Positions 58,250-64,000 of a stretch of 64,000 bases of DNA are shown here, piece after piece. The translations under genes were made by a program, and so were the position numbers. The stretch is from positions 3,871,976 through 3,935,975 of the forward strand of contig OZ020526.1 of assembly GCA_963971425.1 (NCBI GenBank), written 5' to 3'. Source of the stretch: Bryoerythrophyllum caledonicum (taxonomy: Eukaryota; Streptophyta; Bryopsida; Pottiales; Pottiaceae). A model generated the notes under the pieces. It saw only the letters and a list, made by a program, of their open reading frames with translations. It made no database searches and had not been told where the DNA came from. Position 1 is the first letter of the stretch. Each line of letters opens with the position of its first letter.

Positions 58250-60015
58250 AAATTATTTTTATGTCCAAAAAATATTCTTGAGAAGACCCTTGCTTATGAG
58301 GAACTTGTCCTTGTCTTGGTCAAGTTCAAACAAATGTTCTACCCTAGTATTTGAAATGAAATAACCACTTTTAGATATCTGCGTTGTTTTGAAGTAATGG
58401 GCATTTTTATTAAACTGAGAAGCTTTAATAATTGGGCCTTCATCTAGGAGAAGCGTTTCCCAGGACAAGCAATGAACCCAATAATGTTTTCATCTTCAAA
58501 ATGGCAGAGATAGAACTTGAGATCAGGGTTGATTTAATTAAGACTATGCAACTTGGAGATGACTTAGAGGATGCGCGGATGATGTTTAACCATGTCAAAA
58601 GTATCAAGTCTTGGACCACTATGGCTGCCTATGTGTACAACTCTATTTATTGTCTCGTGATGACAATTGCGGTTTTTGATATGTACTCTAAAATGTGATA
58701 TTTCAGCAAGTGTTCTGGAGATTATGCAATGCGATTTCAAGTAGGCATGACAATTCAAATCCAAATCTCAAAGAATTGATGTCCGACATCAAGATTCAAC
58801 AACGGGATGCCGACATCAATATTACTTTAGAGTAGAATCGGTTTCGGCATCCCGTTGTTAGTACTACACTATTCATTGCTAGAAGTCACTCTCAAAGGAG
58901 TGCCGACATCGGCACTTTCTTTTGGCGGTTGTCATACTTATCTAATTATACTACCTTATGCCGCTACTAGCTATATTTTGTAACCTAAGTTCTTCTATCA
59001 GTTCGCCATGCCAAACGTTGTACTAATCATAATTATTGATCAAACGATCTATCGGAAGCTGTTCAAACAGATCAAGATGTTGTCATATATTTTGAAGGAA
59101 TTGGTGCACATCAAGTGGTTCCAACAGTCAGACAAAAAATTATCATATGTATATTGCGGCTATGGATGATATGGTCTGGGTATGCATACGGATTGTTGCC
59201 TATTACCAATATCTGAAAGGTGAAAAAACTAGGCAACGATCTTGGGAAAGATTAACTCACTCTTTGCATTGCCTATCGCATCATTCAACGCTCTGGAAAT
59301 CATGCTGCACTCGCCAATATGCTCGGTGCAGACGAGTTCTGTACCTGCAATCTTCACTTAGAAGGTGAGGAAATTTTTGTATCTCTAAAAAGAAAAATAG
59401 TTTCTTCTCCAGGATTAGAATTTGACTAGCATCACCCCGACAAAATAAGGGCATCACGCTTAATGATGAACGCTTGTCGTATTGATCCAATGATTGTTGA
59501 CCTAACAATTGAAGAGCGACCACAACACTCTACTTGCTCTTTTGAAGCAACTGAAGTACTTCCATCGGTGTCACCTGCAATTTATTTCCCGATTCAACAC
59601 GTCAAAGTTGTGCAAGAGATTGTCTGTGATGAGAAGCAATGACACATTGGAAGGCTTCCTAAGACATCTAGTAAAACATGTTTATTTCTATAGGCCGATA
59701 TAAGGAAGTAGTGTGTGGGCAAGATTGTGCAGCACAGAAGAAGTACATCTGCCTCAATATACATGGGACTGATGGACAATTTCAAGAAATTGAGAATGAA
59801 AGTAATGCAATTCTTCTTTTGTAACAATGACATTCATTGTTGTGTTGTAGACACACGACAAAGGTGGATCCAATCTAAGCTACATATCCCAGACTTCTAG
59901 CCAGTTGAGATGGGAACAAACTAGAGCATGATGGAGATATTTGCCCTCAAAAACGTCGAGTACCGTCGCACTGAGCGTAAGGCGTTGTCCCCTCAAAACT
60001 TATATTGTGTCACTC
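58250..60015 (+). pseudogene. Worn MULE transposase of the nested element
   Basis: Homologous to 52590-61760 of the host MULE in several frames: RSFNNWAFI, NVFIFKMAEIE, DARMMFNHVKSIKSWTTMA, VYNSIYCLVMTIAVFDM, then YIAAMDDMVWVCIRIVAYYQ, MQFFFCNNDIHCCV and a tail ending near 60015. The first catalytic D (CHVYDSTY in the host copy) is N here. The core between 58790 and 59110 is largely lost. No SWIM finger is seen. Many stops and frameshifts make this an old dead copy. Confidence 0.8.
58797..58866. repeat. Short hairpin with palindrome half-sites inside the worn transposase
   Basis: Arms AACAACGGGATGCCGA and TCGGCATCCCGTTGTT flank about 28 bp. The arms contain the TGCCGA / TCGGCA half-sites of the array. 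A full site, TGCCGACATCGGCA, follows at 58901-58914. Confidence 0.75.
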
Positions 60016-61016
60016 CAATTCTTTATAAAAGGCGGTGAGACTAAAAGGGCCACTTCCACCGTTTGTACTAGTTCTTGTCCATCACTCTTGAGTCTATACT
60101 TCGTAAAAATGACGGGACAGAGGGAGACTGAGATTGGAGATTTACACTTCCCTTGCAAGTATATAGAAGTCAAGTTTAATATCTCACTCTTCTAATGTCC
60201 CCCTCCAAGACTCTTTCTAATTTTTCCAGTTCCAAAAACTACATTCTGGGGTTGCAAATTATCCCTAGACTATCCTTCATATCTCCCCACTTTTCTCCCT
60301 TATCTTTGGTTCTAACCACTTACTATTTCTCCTCTACCAATAGTTTCATACTTTAAATCATTTGCTCTCCCTTGCACTAGCTTTACCGCCAATACACCTT
60401 TTAAATCTCCCAAATTTATCGTGCCCCGGGTCATCATCCACCAAATTGAATCGTCTATCTCATAATCGTCTACCTCTAAACTGCTAATCCTAACTCTAAA
60501 TCTTTGTTCTACAGTACCCTAAATTCAACCAATATTTTCAGATGTCCCACTCTCATTGTTCCCTACGCTCCATCTCTAAAACCTTCCAAACTATACTTGC
60601 CATCTTCTTAAATCGCACTATTCCCACCCCCTCCGATCCCCAGATTCCTAGAACCACTACCACTCTCCAAATTCTAAAACCTTCCTCCCCCTACTTCATT
60701 CTCTCTCCCTCCCCTCTCTCCCTCTCACTGTCTTTTTATACATACTAAAATCATGCTCCAAAGCTTTATAACCTCAGAAATTCTATCTTCCCTTCATTAT
60801 AGAACCCTAGACTCCACGGTCATAAGTCCATTTTTATAAAAAAAAATCAACAACATTGTCATTTTTAGATCCTTCTTGCATACAATTTCTCCACCCTTCC
60901 CCACGGTAATAGGTCCATTGATGTAATGCATTTAATCAATGTCATTCTAAAAAAACCTTAAAACTTTTACTTTTTTATGCCCTTTTCAAATTAAGAACTC
61001 GATTTTTGCCAACAAG
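60016..61016. other. Right subterminal region of the nested MULE
   Basis: Plus strand rich in C and T with no gene. The block GTGAGACTAAAAGGGCCACT at about 60035 matches the subterminal block of the host MULE at 62339. Motifs like CCACGGTAATAGG occur at 60817 and 60901. Confidence 0.5.
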
Positions 61017-62257
61017 GCTCGCAATCCTAGGCTCGCAGCTCGCGGCTCGCAAAATTACGCACGCAAAATAGCTTGGTCCTGCCCGGGGGTAACGAATTCT
61101 GCACTCGTGATCCACACATGGAAGGAGAAGAAGTTTTTGGCAGTCAAAAACGCAAACCGGATATGCCTTTGGGTGACGAGCACGAGTCCCATCGGCCTGA
61201 CAAGGTGAACTATTCCTATCCAAGAATAAATACGAGGTCATCTAGAGCTCGTATTGGTGGACATAGTGTGAGTGACTTCCATGAGGTTCCACCTTCTACA
61301 GTACCTGAAGAAGAAGCCATACCCATGGTTACAGAAGTATTGCAATCGGCCGCTCTATCTCCTTTGTCAAGTCATGTGACGGCTGTTCACGAAACTGTTT
61401 GTGATGAGTTGCAATGGCACATTGCAAGACTGCCGAAGACTTCTGCAAAAGCATGTTTTGCTTTACAGGCAATTACCAAGAAGAAATGCATTGCAAAGAT
61501 TGTCCAGGACAACAAAAATACAGCTGCTCCTACTTGCGTTTGGATGATGGAGAACTACAAGAAGAATAAGGTGGACCACATGCAGTTTTTTTTTTGCAAT
61601 GATGATATTGAGCGTTGTGTGAAGGGCACCAAACGCAAGTGGGTTATTTCAAAGCCTGATGTTCCAGATGTATGGCCAGTGAAAATGGGAACTAATCTTT
61701 CTAAGAAAGAAATATTGGCATTAGAGAATGTTGGATTCCAACTACCTCAACGTATGACGATGTCCCCAAGAAGACTATTTGGTAGCCAAAGTCCAATTTT
61801 GGATATCAATTCTTATTCCACTCCGGATTCTCCAGATGGATATCCAAAGAGCAGATCAGGGAAGAGTATTCGGCGAAATTCGAAGGCTCCTACAACAAAA
61901 CATTTGAACAATTGTGCATCAGCTATCACCCTCAAATGTCGCATTTTTCAGGTAACCATGATATCCTATCCAGGATTTGGATGTGTCGTTACTCTAGAAT
62001 CTGGAACAGTCCCAAACTCTCAACAGTACATGATCACTGTTGGTTCATTTCCAGAATGTTCATGTCCATACTTTAAAGAGATGTTAACAAAGTTCTTAGG
62101 GAAACGAGGACAGTGGACACAATGCAAGCATCTTTACTTCATCTTCACTGTTATTTGTAGTTTGGATTCCCAAGTAGATGTGTTCATGCATGCCCCAAGC
62201 TTCAGCTTTAATGAAGTGAAGCATGTTTTAGAATCTGGGATAGTAAGGCACTTATAA

Positions 62258-62690
62258 ACTTCATTGGAGTTTTTAGTATTTTCTATACTTCAGGTTTGGA
62301 ATTTTGTATGACGATGGTCATTTATATTTGAATATGGAGTGAGACAAAAAGGGCCACTACTAAGTTTTTGGAATCTTATATGTGTAATTTTTCCCAAAAA
62401 TATGTTTCTTTTTTTCCAAACCATTGGTTGAGTTTTGAAATATGGTCGCAAATCATGTGTTTCAACCCCCCAATTTGTTGAACTTCTGGATATTTCATAA
62501 GAAATGCAACATCTTCAAATCCTCGAAATCCATATTCAACCATAGCCATAAGTCCCCTGAGGAACACGGTAATAGGCATCCGTATTCTAATTATGTAGGC
62601 ATCTATAATCTATTTATTATTAGAATTTATTTAACATGTGTTTTTTATTAACATATATTTTTAGAATTTCAGAAGAATTGTTCCTAGTTA
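62258..62690. other. Right subterminal region of the 19.6-kb MULE
   Basis: Non-coding DNA after the transposase stop. It includes the subterminal block at 62338-62365 and CACGGTAATAGG at about 62566. Confidence 0.55.
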
Positions 62691-62756
62691 TGGCTCCCCG
62701 CTCTCATTTTCCCCGCTCCCTGCTCCACGCTCCCCGCTCACAAACTAGCTTCGCTC
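62690..62756 (-). repeat. Right terminal inverted repeat of the 19.6-kb MULE
   Basis: The reverse complement starts GAGCGAAGCTAGTTTGTGAG and continues with GGGGAGC, GTGGAGC and AGGGAGC units. It abuts the right CCATCTATGG target copy. Confidence 0.72.
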
Positions 62757-64000
62757 CCATCTATGGAAGTGACTTTCATCGGGCCGCACACATCCGAATG
62801 CACAATCTCCAAAGGCTTTGTTGCACGCGCTGCTCCATTCTTCGGAAATGGTGCCCTATGTTGCTTGCTTTACACGTAGCCTTCACAAAATGACATTGAT
62901 AATTCATCTTTGCCAAGAATCATGCCACTTGTCATGCCTTCAAGTAAATGTACACTTCTCATGTTCATATGACGAAGTCAACGATGCCAAAGCTCCAATG
63001 CACCGCTCTTTGTTAATGATTGTGCCACATTGGCCGCATCCACGTCAAACACTTTCATGAAGGTCACTTGGTCCAAATTGCCTTCACGAGGTGCTACCAC
63101 AAGAACATCTTTGTTTGGTGTCCTCAATACACATCCATCCACGTTGAATTGCACCTTCATTCCACTTGTCACAAGTTTGCTCACCGAGAGCAAATTCGCT
63201 TGCAACTTGGGCACATGGATAACGTCCTTGATTCTAAACCTCTTAGGAGCAACCCCTCACAAGCACTTTGACAACAATAGATCCAACACCAACGGCCTCC
63301 ACAATACTATCATTCCTAAATACACGTTATGTGAAATAATTACCTTGTACGTGATAAATGCCACCTTATGAGGTGTCATGTGTTTTGTGGCGCCCAAATC
63401 CATGATCCACTTATACATGGATTTGGGATGAGGTCTACCTTGAGTTGTAAATGCGTAGTCATTTGCATGATTGGCATTCTCCTTCTCCTTTACTTGGTTT
63501 GCATTGTCCTGCTCACACTTCTTTGGCTTGAAGCAATTTCATGCAATGTGGCCCAGTTTGTCACAATTGTATTATACCTTTGGCTCGCCACATGTTAAAG
63601 AAGAGCTTCTCCACTTGTTTTGTTTTGATACCAAGGCCGCATCGTCGCCATTGGGCTCCTTCTTCTTGCGTTTGGATACTTCGTGCATCAACTGTGCCGT
63701 CACAAACTCCATGGTAAGGCCGTGATCAAATGTTCATATGAAGGCGGCGAACTCTCAAGCAAAGTCATGACCACATCTTCATTTATCACCGGAACATCCA
63801 AGCAAGCGAGTTGATCCGCAAGTGCCTTCACTTTATTGGCATGATTTGATATATCATCTTCCTCTTGCATCTTGATTGTGAAGAACTTGTGACGAATGAA
63901 GAGGATGTTGGACAAGATCCTTGTTTTGTGGATGTTGCACAAAGGCTTCCATGCTTCCGCGGGTCTTTTGAAACTCTTGATGTGGGCAAGTTGGTTGTCC
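62757..64000 (-). mobile_element. copia LTR retrotransposon fossil, gag to integrase start
   Basis: A minus-strand Ty1/copia remnant running off the window end. Parts in order from the right edge: gag (about 64.0-63.7 kb), a zinc-knuckle and protease region (about 63.6-63.3 kb), and the pre-integrase segment (about 63.2-63.0 kb), reaching the start of integrase. It is the partner of the piece at 42616-43127. It carries a few breaks besides the inserted transposon and looks moderately old. Confidence 0.87.

Larger units (their letters stand above)
53901..61080 (+). mobile_element. Nested MULE (7.2 kb), relative of the host MULE
   Basis: Bounded by a 9-bp target duplication, GCCCGGGGG, at 53892-53900 and 61081-61089. 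Terminal inverted repeats of about 64 bp share GCTATTTTGCGTGC, TTTGCGAGCCGCGAGC and GCGAGCCTAGGATTGCGAGC. A 9-bp duplication is typical of Mutator elements. It carries two BTB-like fragments, a palindrome array and a worn transposase. It has no visible ParB-methyltransferase gene. Confidence 0.92.
51236..62257 (+). pseudogene. MULE transposase with SWIM zinc finger, interrupted by a nested MULE
   Basis: Coding pieces are 51236-53496, a 111-bp GT-AG intron (53497-53607), 53608-53900, then 61090-62257 after the nested element. The N-terminus is Ser/Pro-rich with three degenerate repeats of SSxERPxPSSSAPH. The DDE core has CHVYDSTYCRVMT (first D), GFMADSAQANWNAL (second D), RTCLFHWTQSLEKHTK, and NLAETIHNKW (E). 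The C-terminus has a SWIM finger, CSCPYFKEML to QCKHLYFIF. This transposase would cut and move the element by its ends. Lesions: TAG 51485-51487, a frameshift near 52558, TAG 52915-52917, TGA 53851-53853, and the 7.2-kb insertion. The nested relative shows the same residues continuing across the insertion point, which confirms the gene order. Confidence 0.83.
43128..62756. mobile_element. Giant MULE-like DNA transposon (19.6 kb) carrying a ParB-methyltransferase gene
   Basis: Bounded by a 10-bp target duplication, CCATCTATGG, at 43118-43127 and 62757-62766, inside a copia integrase gene. Both ends are G-rich inverted repeats: the left end has GGAGCGGGGAGCAGGGAGC and the reverse complement of the right end has GAGCGGGGAGCGTGGAGC. 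A further subterminal inverted pair, GTGAGAC to AAGGGCCACTACT, lies at 43701-43729 and 62338-62365. The contents are a ParB-like/methyltransferase gene (minus), a palindrome array, a MULE transposase gene (plus), and a nested 7.2-kb MULE. Without the nested element it would be about 12.4 kb. TSD length and transposase both fit the Mutator superfamily. Confidence 0.85.

Noticed and set aside
1-64000. tRNA, rRNA or other structural RNA genes.
   Set aside because: No cloverleaf or rRNA-like sequence was found by eye; a covariance-model scan was not possible.

Overview
The window is repeat-dense nuclear DNA from a streptophyte plant. The evidence is one spliced B-box zinc-finger gene of plant type (18420-19945, minus strand), copia and Ty3 remnants, GT-AG introns, and Mutator-like (MULE) transposases with SWIM zinc fingers. 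Species cannot be fixed from the sequence; my impression is a non-seed plant or charophyte alga with a large genome. Apart from the B-box gene I see no convincing host gene.

Left part (1-39 kb). Three copies of one non-LTR retrotransposon (LINE) family are present: copy A (1-5660, minus), copy B (13253-13891, minus, a 3' stub with a 13-bp target duplication) and copy C (about 29.4-38.7 kb, plus). The family combines an apurinic-type endonuclease, reverse transcriptase, RNase H, a zinc knuckle and a C-terminal PD-(D/E)XK-like domain. A 2A-like motif lies near the start of ORF2, and the 3' end is a (TTC)n tail. Between 7.2 and 22.7 kb are six TTAA-flanked, piggyBac-like MITEs, one with a paralogous empty site in the same window. 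The B-box gene sits at 18.4-20.6 kb. Purine-rich degenerate repeats fill 26.9-29.1 kb.

Right part (39-64 kb). A Ty3-type remnant (40.0-41.4 kb) is followed by a copia remnant split into two pieces, 42.6-43.1 kb and 62.8-64.0 kb. The copia pieces flank a 19.6-kb DNA transposon (43128-62756) bounded by a 10-bp target duplication. That transposon is a MULE with two divergent genes. A 10-exon gene on the minus strand (43820-48171) encodes an N-terminal ParB-like domain and a C-terminal beta-class DNA-methyltransferase-like domain. On the plus strand is a MULE transposase with a C-terminal SWIM finger (51236-62257). The region between them, beginning beside the ParB-methyltransferase start, carries eight copies of an 18-bp palindrome, AGCGTCGGCACCGACGCT. 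A second, related MULE (53901-61080, 9-bp duplication GCCCGGGGG) is inserted in the transposase gene. It carries its own palindrome, TGCCGATGTCGGCA, in a 64-bp tandem array that reverses direction at a central hairpin.

The most interesting candidate system is therefore a large plant transposon coding for a ParB-like/methyltransferase protein next to a multi-copy palindromic site array, with a sister element carrying an array of a different but related palindrome. Binding of the protein to the sites is inference; it resembles parS/ParB and the VANC/VANDAL anti-silencing system in logic only. All copies here look inactivated by a few lesions, mostly C-to-T changes making TAG, TAA or TGA.
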